Source: Eriocheir sinensis (Eukaryota; Arthropoda; Malacostraca; Decapoda; Varunidae). Taken from it: a DNA stretch of 64,000 nucleotides. The position numbers were made by a program, and so were the translations under genes. The notes under the pieces are model-generated. The model did not search any database, had not been told where the DNA came from, and saw only the letters and a program-made list of their open reading frames with translations. The DNA lies in NCBI RefSeq assembly GCF_024679095.1, contig NC_066544.1, positions 598,781 through 662,780 on the forward strand, written 5' to 3'. Below are positions 21,762-33,585 of the stretch, in pieces. Position 1 is the stretch's first letter, and the number at the start of each line of letters is the position of its first letter.

Positions 21762-22857
21762 ATGCAAGCTAGCAGACTTCAACCTGTCAACATGCCTGAA
21801 ACTCCTACTTCCTCCTCTTCTACTCCTACTTCTACTATTAAATTGCTACACCAGACCCCTTCTGTCAAACTTTTCTCTGGTGAGGATCGTTCTTTCTCTG
21901 CACTTACTTCTCTTAACCAGTGCGAAGAAGCCATGGTGAACGGCAATGTTACCTCTGATGCTGACAAGATCTCTTTTGTTAGATCACTTATTGGTCCTGA
22001 TTCCCTTGCTTGCGACCTTATGGGTGCTGCATCTTTCAGTGCTAAACTCATTGACTATAAGTATTCCACATTCAAAGAAAACTTTTTGCTTACCTTTGGC
22101 CACACACGGTCTCATGACTCCCTACAATGGGCCTTCCGTCTAGTGGACTCTGCTGCTTCTGAAAGAAAAGTTCTTTCAATTTCTTGCGAGCTCAGTCTCC
22201 GGCACTTAAACTTTCATTAGATGCTATTGCATGTCTTGAACAAGCCTCTTGGTTTGAGGAAGGTGCTTTGTCCAAGGACAGACTTCAACTTTTGCTTCAA
22301 TTTATATTTTATGTCCTTCACCTCCTTCCCCATGAACGTCGTGCAGCTGCTTCCCTTGATTATAAACCTGATGATCAACTAGTTGGTTTTGCAGCCAAGA
22401 TTTAAAAAAACTAGAGAATTCCCCCAAGGCTTCACCTGGCGTTACTGTTGCAGCTTTCCAAAAAGACAACTCACACCCAGTTGTGTGCAACTACTGCAAC
22501 AAAAGGGGTCATACAGCACCAAACTGCTTTCAACGAAAGCGTGACATACGTTCTAACGATGTCAGTAACACAGGTGCTCGACACAAGAGGTCTTTCTCCT
22601 CTAAGGGAGATAATTATCCATCAGACCGTCGCCCGCCCCACTCCTCTAGTCAAAAAGATGGTCATTCGTCTGGCCGTACACCACCGCCACAGAGGACTAG
22701 GCCCTCTAAGTGGTGCGCCGTTCATGAGTCGTGCAATTACTCCATAGATGACTGCTATGAGATTCAGCGTCTCAGACGAAATGTGGGCTCCCCTTCGGAT
22801 CCACTTGTCCAGCATTGGGGGGAAGTCTCGCGACCCCATCAAAGCCACCCAGACTAA
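21762..22857 (+). pseudogene. Ty3/gypsy gag-like polyprotein with zinc knuckle
   Basis: The capsid-like part starts at 21762 (MQASRLQPVNMPETPTSSSS) with KLFSGEDRSFSALTSLNQCE and an alpha-helical body up to 22220. One frame change leads to 22184-22405 and another to 22483-22857. The latter has a nucleocapsid knuckle, CNYCNKRGHTAPNC (CX2CX4HX4C), then a second Cys/His cluster (WCAVHESCNYSIDDC). Gag packages the element RNA. Two frame shifts and a stop make it defective. Confidence 0.75.
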
Positions 22858-23630
22858 TGCATGCCCAAAAGTCACCCCAACAGCACACCACTATCCCCTC
22901 CATTATTGCTGCTTGTCCCATTTCTGATATGTTAACTTTTCAGTCCTTTGTTAACGGTGTTGCTTTTGCTCTAGGGGTTGACACAGGTGCTTCAGTAAAT
23001 TTGCTTAGTCACAGTGCTTTTCTAGCTTTGAAAGATACCCTGCAAGACATCTCCTTAGATCATTCTGGTGTATCCTTAAAAGGTGTTGATGGTTCTGCCT
23101 TAACTGTTCTTGGCACCATCACTTTGCCTGTCTCCTTCACACATGACTCCAAGGTATTCAATATTAAATTTTTTGTCACCCCAAATTTTGCCCTTCAGTG
23201 TGATAGACTTTTAGGCATCCAGTCCCTTGTTTCCCATTCTATTGACATATTCCCTAAACGTCTTGCTATTTCTGCAGATGGGATCCTTCACCATGCTATG
23301 GACAACCCGAACCCCCTTCTGAGCCAGACTGTCTCTGCCCTTGCGACTACGGCTCCTGACGACATCGCAGCCCCCCCACAGGACCCGAGTGTGCCTATGG
23401 CCACTACAGTGCCTAGTGCCCCAGAGGAGAAACGTTCGACCTCTGCTCAGGACCTTGTTTCTGCCGTTGTCATTGGTGACCAATATATTAGCTCTACGTC
23501 ATGTGTCCGACTTTCTGTTCGTTTACCGGACTTTGTTCCTGTCGGCACCCAGGTATTGTCCTTACCTGACACTATGCGCATCCGCCGTCTAGCTTTAGAA
23601 TCCACACTAAGGGTTTGCCAGTCACCCTGA
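22858..23630 (+). pseudogene. Ty3/gypsy aspartic protease region
   Basis: ORF 22815-23630. The retropepsin active site is GVDTGASVNLLSH near 22978-23015, followed by a hydrophobic flap-containing body (VSLKGVDGSALTVLG, TLPVSFTH) and a DRLLGIQSL block equivalent to the C-terminal ILG motif. A Pro/Ala-rich spacer links it to the RT. The catalytic DTG is intact, but the reading frame changes at about 23615. Confidence 0.78.
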
Positions 23631-24585
23631 AAAATGGTGTGCTTCTGGGCACGTACCAGATCCTCGACGAGTCCGTCTCGGAGGACCCACCTGTGCTTCC
23701 TGTTGCTAGTGTCACAGAGCACGCAACTACTGCACCCCAGCCTGATGTTATTGCGGAACTTACGCCCCTTGTCAGTGTTGTGGATTATCCTGAGCGTAAG
23801 TCTCTTCTTTTGCAAACATTATCAAAATTCCGGCAAGCTATTGCTTTGCCTGGAGAACAACTTGGTGTGACCAACAGAGTCAGTCACCACATTGCACTGC
23901 AATCTGACGCTCATCCATCTTATGTCCCTTCTTACCGTCTGCCACACAGCCAACAAGAAGCTGTTCAGAGTGCGGTAGAGGACATGTTAAAGAAAGGAGT
24001 CATCCAAGAGTCCTACTCCCCTTGGAACTCACCTCTTTCTTATACCCCAAAAAGATGGCGGCTACCGACCCGTCATCGACTTCAGGAAAGTGAACGCTTT
24101 GACGGTCCCTGACCGCTATCCACTTCCTGTCCTAGGTGAATTGCTTCAGTCTATTGGAAAGGGTAACATAGAGTTCACCAGCCTCGACCTCGTGTCCGGT
24201 TTCTGGCAAATATTCTTAGACAGAGCATCACGGAAGATTACTGCCTTCACAACTCCACAGGTTATTACGAATGGTGTCGCCTGCCCATGGGTTTACGTAA
24301 TGCACCTCTTACCTTCCAGCGTATGATTGATTCTCTTTTTGCCGGCATTATTCACAAAAGTCTCTTTGTATACCTTGATGACCTTATCATTGTCTCTAAC
24401 GACATGAACTCTCATCTTCAGAAACTTGAAGTTGTTTTTAATAGACTTTCTGGAGGTGGCCTAAAGGTCAAGCTGTCTTAAGTGCAACTTTCTCAAGTCT
24501 CTATTCAGTTTTTGGGTCACCTTGTCGATAAAGATGTCATTGACACAGTTGATTCTAAAATCACTGCCGTCAAAGACTTTCCTAC
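23615..24585 (+). pseudogene. Ty3/gypsy reverse transcriptase
   Basis: The RT N-terminus is YRLPHSQQEAVQSAVEDMLK, then VIQESYSPWNSPL. A frame change near 24045 is followed by RPVIDFRKVNALTVPDRYPL. Motif A is FTSLDLVSGFWQI. Another frame change near 24262 leads to LPMGLRNAPLTFQRMIDSLF and the catalytic YLDDLIIVS (about 24368-24394). A stop at 24479-24481 precedes the FLGHLVDKD block. RT code ends abruptly at 24585 where an LTR-like sequence begins. The YLDD and FRKVN motifs identify Ty3/gypsy; the element is inactive. Confidence 0.85.
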
Positions 24586-25675
24586 TGTTGGGACCCAGAA
24601 TATGGACAAACAGAAGACGACCATAGCAGCACAGTTAATTAATAGTGACCCCAATCAGAGGCAAATACCGAGTGGAGATATGGAGACAAGAATTGTAAAT
24701 ATGATAGGAGAGGGAAGGAAGGAAAGAAATTAGTCAGATATACAAAGTTGTAAACATCTGATAAGCACTAACACTACTGAGAGGTTATGGAAAATACCCA
24801 GACCCACATACAGAAAACAGATACCCAGTAGGCGTGGTCAGGAAGTGTGGATAACCATTCAAGAGGACTCTAACATGTCACGTGCGGTGTGACGAAATGC
24901 TATAAGCGAATAACTGAAAAGAGAAGTCACTGTGGGAGTGTCTTAAGAGTGCATCACGAATAAGCAGGAGAAGCAGACAATACAACATAATGAGCGAGCC
25001 AATGGTTGTTGACAGGAAGTATTGGCTACTGGTTATGTAGGAAATGAAGGCGTTTCAAGGATGTAGTTCCGCCTCAAGCAAGGAAAAATGTGACCTAGAC
25101 AACAGTGGTATGGGCAGACCGAGCCTTGCACTCGCTTCAAGCAGACTTGCTACTCACTCAGCTGAAAATGGCTGTTGTGATCTTAATCGTGAGTAGAAAT
25201 TCGAGAATCTAAGGGAAACCGACTGTATTGTCCTGGAGATTATAATGTAGGAGATGTGTAGTAGGATTGTGAGTGGGACAGGATTGTGATTATTTGTTTG
25301 CGATGTAAAGCAAAGGTAGAAACCACTGGGTGTGGTATAATTTGGTGCTTCCGTGAAATTGTAGTAGATTATACTATAGGAATGTGTTATTAGGATGTGA
25401 GGAGAGTACTTAAATATTGTGATGTAAGCAGAGAGAAACAAACCACTGCTTGTGGAATGACGAGTGTTATTATTATTGGCAACAACTGAGCACAAATTGT
25501 AGTATTATGCTTAAGACATGTCGTTTGTCATATGTTGCATCCATTGCTGAATATGCCAGCGTTATGATCGCCTGAGCATAGAATATTGCGTAAGGCAATT
25601 ACTTTCATTTAATTTTAAATAAATGTATATTTTCTTTTTCCCTTGTTTATCCCCGAACACCAGTCTCCAATAACA
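24586..25675 (+). mobile_element. Putative LTR (TGTTGGG...AACA) inserted in gypsy pol
   Basis: Begins TGTTGGGACCC exactly where gypsy RT code stops and ends CCAATAACA. It has AATAAA near 25620, about 55 bp before the end, as an LTR R region would. The flanking 5-mers (CCTAC, ACTTA) do not match, so it is not a clean solo LTR. The following 25676-25855 A-rich stretch may be further element sequence. This is a tentative call. Confidence 0.35.
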
Positions 25676-25855
25676 ACTTAAGCCGGATCACGCTACCAGG
25701 GATACGAGACGATGAGATCATTTATGGAGTAATTAATGAGTGATAAAAGAGTTGTTTTAATACAAGCTAATGCAAATGAAATAAAAAATAAAAAAATAAA
25801 ATACAAGAAAAGAAGGGTCCAAAACTACATCCAAATCTACAGACCATGTTCGCTC

Positions 25856-26080
25856 TTTTCTAGGAAAAGAGATATTATTTTTAATCATCTTATCACAGTT
25901 TACACTGACCACACTGCAGTTACAACTCTTTTCAGTGGCAAGAATCTCACCAGCCGCATGACTAGGTGGTACCTCACCATCCAACAGTTCAACCCTGTGA
26001 AACATTTGAAACATTTGAAACATTTATTATTAGCCTATTAGGTGCAGTTACATAAAGTATCTACCGGGTAAAGCCAACAC
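25856..26080 (+). pseudogene. Ty3/gypsy RNase H segment
   Basis: Plus-strand frame within 25736-26041: FNHLITVYTDHTAVTTLFSG, then LTSRMTRWYLTIQQFN. This is the RNase H C-terminal part with its TDH motif. After a frame change, YLPGKAN runs up to 26080, where a CR1 LINE interrupts. The next codons (ADALSRH) are found at 29056, beyond the insertion. The N-terminal half of RNase H was lost or displaced by the 24586-25855 insert. Confidence 0.75.
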
Positions 26081-29055
26081 ATAAGAACATAAGAACATAA
26101 GAACGCAGGAGTCTACAAGAGGCCGGTAGGCCTGTACGAGGCAGCTCCTTTGACCCTAGTCTCCCGTGTATCTAACCCCACCTAATATCGCTGTCCATGA
26201 ATTTATCTAGTCTATTTTTGAATGTGACAATTGTATTGGCACTCACCACATGACTGCTAAGCCTATTCCACTCATCCACCACCCTGTTAGTAAACCAATT
26301 TTTGCCTATGTCCCTGTTGAATCTGAATTTATCCAGTTTAAACCCATTACTTCGTGTCCTACCCGGTTCTCTTACCAACAAAACCTTATGAATGTCTCCC
26401 TTATTAAAGCCCTTCATCCATTTATAAACCTCGATCATGTCTCCACGCACCCTTCGCCTTTCTAGAGAATGCAAGTTTAACTGTTTGAGTCTTTCCTCGT
26501 ATGGCAAGTTTCTCAACCCCTGAATCATCTTAGTCATCCTCCTCTGCACCGATTCTAACATTTTGATATCCATTCTATAGTAAGGTGACCAGAACTGAAC
26601 CGCATAGTCAAGATGAGGTCTAACTAATGCTAAATATAGTTTGAGGAAGACTTCGCGGCTTCTGTTGCTTACGCTCCTTGAAATAAATCCCAGTACCCTA
26701 TTAGCTCGAAAGGGCACGGAGATCAGAGCTCACTAAGACCCCTAAATCCCTCTCGCACCCAGACCTGCTTATGAGAGTGTCATTTAAGCAATAGTTATGT
26801 GAGGGGTTGTTCCTACCTACACTCAAAATACTGCACTTCCCTACATTGAACTCCATCTGCCATTTATCCGCCCAGTCATACAATCTGTTGAGTTCACCTT
26901 GGAGAATACTAGCGTCCCGATCCGACTCAATTACTCTACCGATCTTGGTAACATCTGCAAATTTACTAACATCACTACTAATTCCTGTATATAAGTCATT
27001 GATATAAATAATAAACAAAAGTGGACCTAATACCGAACCTTGTGGGACCCCACTCGTAACACATCCCCAGTCAGATCTTTTACCATTGATTTGCACTCTT
27101 TGCTTCCTATTGCTAAGCCACGCCTTGACCCAGTTCAAAACTTTACCCTCTACTCCGTGAGCCTGTAATTTAAGCAATAGTCGTTGGTGAGGAACTTTGT
27201 CAAACGCTTTACTAAAATCAAGATAGATTACATCATAATTTTCATCTCTGTCAACCGCCTCAAATACTTTATTGTAGAAGGACAAGAGATTAGTGAGGCA
27301 TGACCTACCTTTTGTGAACCCATGCTGCGAATCGTGAATTAAGCTATGTTTCTCTAAATGCTCCTGAATGTTCCTGGCTATTATGGACTCCAGCATCTTG
27401 CCTATAACCGATGTTAAGCTAATTGGGCGATAGTTTGAAGCAACCGACCTGTCCCCCTTTTTAAAAATCGGCGTCACATTAGCTACTTTCCATAGGCTCG
27501 GCACATAGCCAGTATTTACCGACATCTTAAAGTTGTTGGTTAGTGGGTCACTGAGTACATTACCTAATTCCTTTAATACCCTCGGAAATATCCCGTCAGG
27601 ACCTGGCGACTTGTTCTTCTTAAGCTTATCTATCTCATCCTGAACTACTTGCCTGGTGATGATTATATCCCTCAATTTGTCGCCATTCCCGCCCTCGTAC
27701 ACCTGAACTCTTTCCGGTATAGTCGTTCGATCTTCCTGTGTGAATACTGAAAGGAAGTAGTCGTTCAACAATGTGCTCATATTTTCGTAATTTTCTACTA
27801 GCTCCCCTGTGTTTGTTTTCAGCGGTGCAATTTTCTCCCGTGTTTTTGTTCTATACATCTGAAAGAAGCCCTTAGGATTACTTTTCGCCTCATTTGCTAC
27901 TTTGATCTCATAGTTCCTTTTTGCTATCCTGGTGTTTTTCTTAACTAATCTAGATAGTTCGACGTACCGGCCCCTGAGATGTGTTTCACCATTCTATATT
28001 TTCTGATAAATTCCCTTCTTTGACCCAATCTCGTGTTTTAGTCCACGAGTCATCCACTGAGGATCATTGTTTTCTTTTCTAAGTGTTCGCTGTGGTATAT
28101 GCTGTCCTTGCCCCTCTACTATTACTCTAAGTTATTGTAAGACATTTCTACCTGGTTCTCCTGGCTCTCCAATCCGCAGTTCTGGCCCTCATGAATCCCT
28201 AAATTATCCCAGTTTACCCCTTCAAGATGTCTTCGAAACCCCTCGTAATTTACTCTTCTGAAATCTGGCACTAACACTGGGTTTGGTTCGCGGGTTACCG
28301 CCCAGTCTAACCTAAAACGAACCGTTCTGTGGTCACTATTTCTTACCTCTCCGCCCACCTCCAACTCACGTAGCAAGTTCCCATTATTGGTTAGGACTAA
28401 GTTTAATATGTTATCTCCTCTGGTAGGCTCAGTAACTACCTGCTTAAGGAAATTATCTTGCATAACTTCAAGAAAGTCCTCGGCTTCCAGGTCACCCACT
28501 AGGTCTTCCCAGTCTATATTCCGATAATTAAAGTCCCCCATTACGCAGACATTTCTACTCATACTCGCCCTGCCAATCTCCTGTAGCAATATACTCGTGT
28601 CCTGCCTGTTAAGGTTGGGTGGCCTGTACATAACTCCTAGAGTTAGTTTTTCTTTCCCTTTGTAAACGTCCACCCAATCTGATTCTGAATCCATGTTAGT
28701 TTTGACTGAATTGTTGACTAAACATTTAAGTGAGTCTTTAACATATAGCGCAACTCCACCTCCCTTTCTGCCCCTTCTGTCTTTGTGAAACATCTGATAA
28801 CCCGTTATTTCAAATTCTGATCTAAAATTTATATTAGCAGTGTCTATCCATGTCTCAGTGATCGCTATTATGTCAAAATTTTCTGATCAAGCTTCACCCC
28901 TTAGTAAGTCTATCTTGTTTCTGAGGCTCCTGCTGTTAGTATAGAAGATTCTTAGCCCGTCCTCTGTTACTCCCCTAGAATTACTTCTAAGCTGCCTGGT
29001 TATATTATGAGCTATATGTCCCCTCCCATTACTCCTCCCATTGCTCCCATTACTC
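26081..29055 (-). mobile_element. CR1 LINE copy A (near full-length ORF2)
   Basis: Minus strand. The apurinic endonuclease domain (28122-28793 plus upstream) shows GRKGGGVALYVKDSLK, VMGDFNYRNIDWED and NSDHRTVRF. RT (26701-27858) shows SPGPDGIFPRVLKEL, FSKAFDKV and SGVPQGSVLGPLLFIIYIND. The active site reads FADVTK where copies B and C have FADDTK, so a catalytic Asp is lost. The C-terminal tail is at 26172-26717. The 3' end carries three octamers (complement of ATAAGAAC, 26081-26104), a CR1 hallmark. Other lesions: TGA at 28887-28889, a frame change at about 28121, and a deletion at about 26712. It was inserted between adjacent gypsy pol codons. Confidence 0.88.
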
Positions 29056-29456
29056 CTCGCTGACGCGTTGTCCCGACATATTCCTGTCGCTGCAGTTTCT
29101 GAGGTCCAGAACTTCTCACTTGACGAGCTACGGCCCAACGCCATGACGCGTTGTGGTCTAAAGTCGTCTACGCCCTCGAGTCTGGCGATGATTCCATATT
29201 ACCTCATCTACCTGTGCCCTTTTCTGCCTTTTCCTTACAGGATGGCATTGTTTGTTGCACAGTGGCCATTAAAGGGAGAAACGTTACTCAGGTTGTCACC
29301 CCTAATGCTCTGGTAAGACTGTCCTGCAGCTTCTCCATGACGCTCCGCATGCTGGTCACCCCGGACGGGATAGAACCTTAGCTGTGGCTCGTGCTAAGTA
29401 CTACAGGCCTACGATGAGACTTGACGTTGAAAAACATGTTGCACAGTGTCTGTCCT
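29056..29456 (+). pseudogene. Ty3/gypsy RNase H end and integrase zinc domain
   Basis: Resumes the gypsy frame after CR1 copy A with ADALSRHIPVAAVS. A spacer leads to the integrase H2C2 zinc domain: HDAPHAGHPGRDRTLAVARA, then YYRPTMRLDVEKHVAQCLSC. A frame change lies near 29312. Code ends at the fold-back element at 29457. The integrase catalytic core is absent. Confidence 0.75.
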
Positions 29457-29998
29457 GTGCACTATCCATTTCAGCAAATATGCCTATAGTAACTGCTCAC
29501 TGTTTTGGCGCGACAATACTGTACAAAAAACTGAAAATACTGTGCTGTATTTCATATTTCCTAGGAAGGAATCGTTAAGGAAACAGTGGGTGACTTGTTG
29601 CCGCCATAATAGCAACATAAACACAAAATATGCACTTGTCTATTCTGTGCTTTTCACACAACACGATTATGCAGATGATATAAAACACAGGCTGCTTGGC
29701 ACTGAAAAGCCAAAAAATAAACGACTCACGATGCTGTCCCCTCTCTTTTGCTGCCGAAGCAGCCTGTGTTTTATGTCATATGCATAATCATGTTGTGTGA
29801 AATGCACAGAACAGACAAGTGCATATTTTGTTTTTATGTTGCCTTTACGGTAGCAACAAGTCACCCACTGTTTTCTACCGATTCCTCCCTTGGAAATCGA
29901 AAATACCGCACAGTATTTTCATTTTTTTGGGCACAGTATGGTCGCGCCAATACACTGAGCAGTTACTAGGCATATCTGCTGAAAAGGATAGAGCACTG
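29457..29998. mobile_element. Fold-back element with two inward-facing THAP segments
   Basis: Arms of about 250 bp are inverted copies (for example TATGCCTA..TAACTGCTCA at 29479 and its complement ending near 29978). On the plus strand (29446-29787) the left arm encodes a THAP-like domain: FIFPRKESLRKQWVTCCR, then a CxxH-type region degraded to YSVLFTQHDY. On the minus strand the right arm encodes the same exon: MPSNCSVYWRDHTV, then LVCSVHFTQHDYAYDIKHRL, which keeps the CSVHF motif. Each arm has a TTTCAG acceptor-like site before the ATG. It looks like an inverted dimer of the THAP exon of a P-type transposon, inserted into or fused with gypsy integrase. Confidence 0.65.
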
Positions 29999-30119
29999 TG
30001 TCACACCTAAGAGTAAATGGATGGCTGTTTTCTGACTGGAGAGTGTGGCCAGGCTATGAGGCGCGTGGGACACGTGACGTCACGCACTGAGCCCGAGCGA
30101 GCGCGTGAGCCGACTGTCT

Positions 30120-30760
30120 GTCGTATGGATCCTGGAAGCCTACAACTTTGCTCTCCTCAACGGCCTAAAGATTCTCCTAACATTCTAGACCTCTTCCTAG
30201 CTTCTAACCCTTCGTATTATTCTATTAAACTGTTCTCTCCGTTGGGCTCCTCCGACCACAATCTTATTTCTACATTCTGTACAGCCTGTGGACCCACCGA
30301 AGAGGCGGTGTTTTGGGCGTTTCGCTTCAACTCGATGGGATGACCTGAGGATGTACTTTTCCGATTTCCCGTGGAATGAATGCTGCTTTCAAGAGAGAGA
30401 CCTCTCTGTGTGTGCCCAGCGCATTGCGGAGATGATCGTCTCTGGAATGGAGGCACACATTCCACGTACCGTCTCTAGTTCTCATGCTTTTTTAAAAAGC
30501 CTTGGTCCAATCTTGCTTGTTGTCATGCTATCAAAGATAGAGAGGCAGCCCACAAAGGGTACCGAAGTCTTTGAACTCCTGCTAATCACGATCTGTACAT
30601 TTCTGCCCAAAATCGTGCTAAAGCTGTGTTCCGATTTACCAAAAATAATTTACCGTTTACCGTTACAGTTGATGAGTTTTCAGGCCCTGCACCGCTGCCA
30701 GTGCAGCGCTCCGCAAGAGCCGTGATCAATTTCGATGTCAGCCTCAAAAAATAATCCTCG
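30120..30760 (+). pseudogene. Jockey-like LINE endonuclease C-terminus
   Basis: Frames 30017-30343 and 30288-30725 together give [28 protein letters not shown] (the SDH catalytic motif of the AP endonuclease), [20 protein letters not shown], and an HIPRTVSSSHA linker. This is the endonuclease-to-RT linker of a decapod Jockey-like LINE. One frame change (about 30295) and loss of everything downstream make it a fragment. Confidence 0.7.
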
Positions 30761-31084
30761 ATGCACTTATTTGCAACGTCGTAGTGAGTGAGTGAGTCTT
30801 GATTGCTTTATAAATAGTCTACTGATGTCATTTTAATAAACTTGGCATCATCATAATCACTTGACCATGTTTAAGTTCGTACTAATCCCAATATCTTTCC
30901 TTATTTAAAGTATCACAAAAAAGCTATTGTTTCGTTTTTCATTTATCTGATATTTTCTTTATATTATCGCAATTCAATATCCAACGATTATTTCCAACTC
31001 ACTGAACATTTAACACACAATTTATCTTCGACTCCCAAACATTAATTAATAGCTATGATCTTTTATGTTACGAATTCTCTCAAT
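30761..31084. other. AT-rich interval, nothing recognised
   Basis: No ORFs, repeats or termini that I could support. Confidence 0.35.
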
Positions 31085-31790
31085 TTCAGTCTGAAGAACT
31101 ACACATCACTGGTCATTCGCTGAGTGGTTGATTTCAGGCTTCTTGTGCCTCACACAATTTATACATTTCTTTTCAGCCATGGTGCAGTACTTTAATTTAT
31201 GATCACCAGCACATTTGTGTCATTCTGGAGCTTCTCCATTGTTCTTGGGAGTACAGTTGGCCTCAGGATGGCCGTATCTCTGACAGTGAAAACATATAAT
31301 TGCAGGCTATCTACCTCACAGTATACACTCCCCATTCTAGTTTTATCTTGGCATGATGTTTGTGAATCAACTCTCTAACAGTTGGATTACATTTTAAAAT
31401 ATAGTGCATTGTACCACATTCAGGCTTGCTAAAAATCTTCTCAATTTTCCCCTAAACTCCTGGAATCGAGTGTAGGAATTCATTCCTGTTTAACAGTGTC
31501 ATAATTATCTTTCCCCCGGTCTCCCTATGTGCATTGCAGATCGTGATCTTTAGCCTTAATTTTCCCACACTTTTTGTGCTAACTTGCTGTACATTTTCCA
31601 ATTTTTGAGCTGCTCCATTTCTTATATTCTCATCATCAAAGTTCATAACAATGTTACCTCCATTCGTGAATCTTGAATCAGTAATCTGAATGCCTTGTAA
31701 TGCCTGGGAAACTTCATTTTTCATCTCAGTAGCCTTTTAATTTTGATCAGACACCTTGACGACAAGATGCTTCTTCCTCCTCCGCTTTGC
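31085..31790 (-). pseudogene. Jockey-like LINE ORF1 (gag-like)
   Basis: The minus-strand frame 31452-31724 gives MKNEVSQALQGIQITDSRFT, NGGNIVMNFDDENIRN and KLRLKITICNA: an RNA-binding ORF1 core. Beyond a stop at 31452-31454, decayed zinc-knuckle code continues toward 31140 (Cys/His spaced as in CxxC..GH..C). It lies on the opposite strand from the neighbouring RT pieces, so it is a separate fragment. Confidence 0.6.
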
Positions 31791-31849
31791 TACGTCAGCC
31801 CAACTGGCGCCAGCCAACTCTGCTCTGTCAGCAATAATGATCTTCTTTC

Positions 31850-32112
31850 TATAACAAGCTGTCCTATCCACTCCTTTGCTGATGACTATTTTGAATTACT
31901 CAACAGCATTTAACACAAGACCCTCCCAATAGGAATTACAAGACTTCAGACTGGAGGCTGCAGAACGCTTGACTTTAGATCATACTATTATTTCCGATTG
32001 GGGCAGAAAGAACTTGCTGTCCTTTAATGCCTCAAAAGCTCAATTTCTCCACCTATCAACTCGATACTATCTTCCAAACACCTATCCCATATTCTTCGAA
32101 AACACGTCTGGC
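31850..32112 (+). pseudogene. Jockey-like LINE RT active-site fragment
   Basis: Plus strand: HSFADD-type active site near 31877-31892, then LTLDHTIISDWGRKNLLSFN and SKAQFLHLSTR. This is the segment just before the RT thumb. It is interrupted by a TIR element at 32113 and appears to continue at 32877 (STLNILGLFLTQNL). Confidence 0.65.
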
Positions 32113-32876
32113 ACCATGGAGGTAGAATTGATGGAGCCGACACGGCCCGCTAATCCCGTTCATTGAGGTGAAGCCGACGAACTGTCAGATTTACGGCCAA
32201 AAGACGGGGTATGCCCGGCCCGGTTGAGAACTCACGGCCACGGCTCACAGCCCCTACCTCCAGACCCTGTCTCATCCATTATGACGGTGGTGTTTTTTAT
32301 TACCGTTCATTTATTGATGCGGTATCTGTTTCATAAATACCTTTTATTTTACTAAGATATTTTTTTTTAAACTTAAAGGATAGACCTAACAACTTGAAAA
32401 CCTCACCTCCATGACCTCACCTATAAATAGGACTTAGCGACAGCTTTATCTGAATTAAAAATGAGTCTACTACGATCAATCCATACAGCGGCGGAAATCA
32501 AGGCCTCGTAGGCCTCTCGTAGGCCTTGCGGAAAACCAGGTAGGCGAGCCTGGCCGAGCCCATTAACCCGGTAGCAGTGGGGATCATGTTTCTTAATGGT
32601 CCCTCTAAGAAAAAAAAAAAAAAAAATCATCACACAACAACCATTTTTATATATATATCAATGCATTTGTGATCGTCAGTTATCATCATCTTTTTTTGGG
32701 GTTTTATATCATGCATGCCCGTCGCTGCGTCGCTGCTGCAAAGCCAAGCCACAAATTTGGCCTGGTCCTGACGGGTTAAGAGGTAGCCTGACCTGACACC
32801 TGGCTGTAAAAATGACAGCTCGGGCGGATTCACTTAATTGGGCTGATGTCGACTGCACCAATTCTACCTCCATGCT
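32113..32876. mobile_element. TIR element inside a LINE (CATGGAGGTAGAATTG ends)
   Basis: Left end CATGGAGGTAGAATTGATGG (about 32117) and right end, read in complement, CATGGAGGTAGAATTGGTGC (about 32874). Further similarity runs inward about 40 bp. It separates RT code that belongs together. It contains a SINE-like segment and an A-run. No convincing target duplication was seen, so the superfamily is undetermined. Confidence 0.55.
32480..32640 (+). repeat. SINE-like segment with poly-A tail
   Basis: GC-rich block with CTCGTAGGCC units, GCCTGGCCGAGCCC and ACCCGGTAGCAGTGG, ending in (A)18 at about 32609-32626. It resembles the 5365-5490 and 10035-10142 blocks. Confidence 0.45.
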
Positions 32877-33585
32877 TGTCACCTTCTACATTAAACATCC
32901 TCGGTCTATTCTTAACTCAAAATCTTACCGGAAATATCATATTTCTTCTCTCGTTATACCACCTTCCTCGAGGTTGGGCGTTCTGTATCGTGTCCACCAG
33001 TTCTCCCCCACACAGATGCTGCCTATATATAGGGGCCTTGTTCGTCCTCGTATGGAGTATGCATCTCATGTGTGGGGGGGCTCCACAAGCCCTACTAAAC
33101 GGAGTGGAGTCTCATCCTCTCCTCCTCTTACTGGCAGTTTTTTTACCTCCTAAATTCCGCCGCAGTGTTGCATCACTTTTTATATTCTATCGATATTTCC
33201 ATGGCGCCTGCTCCTCTAAACTTGCTAACTGCATACCTCTGCCCCTCCCGCGGCCCCGCTGCACTCGACTTTTAAATCTAGCTTAGCCCTATACTGTCTA
33301 AACTCCTTATGCATGAGTTAACCAGTATCTTCATTATTTCATCCCCTTTACTAGTAAACTCTGGAACAGCCTTCCGTCGTATGTATTTCCTCCTGCTTAT
33401 GACTTGACCTCTTTCACGAGGAGAGTATCAAGACACCTCTCCACCTGAAATTGACCTCTCTTTTGGCCACTGTTTACTTTTCTCTTTTATAGGAGCAGCG
33501 ATTAGCGGGCTTTTTTCTACACTTTCGTTTGGTTCCCTTGAGCTGCTACCTTCCTGTAAAGATGATGAATAAATAAATAAAAACT
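32877..33585 (+). pseudogene. Jockey-like LINE 3' end, tandem copy 1
   Basis: RT C-terminal code in shifting frames: STLNILGLFLTQNL, IYRGLVRPRMEYASHVWGGS, SIFYRYFHGACSSKLANC, PLPRPRCTRLLNLA. The 3' end is AT-rich, GATGATGAATAAATAAATAA (about 33562-33581), and copy 2 begins immediately after. The fragment is truncated at its 5' side and decayed. Confidence 0.75.
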
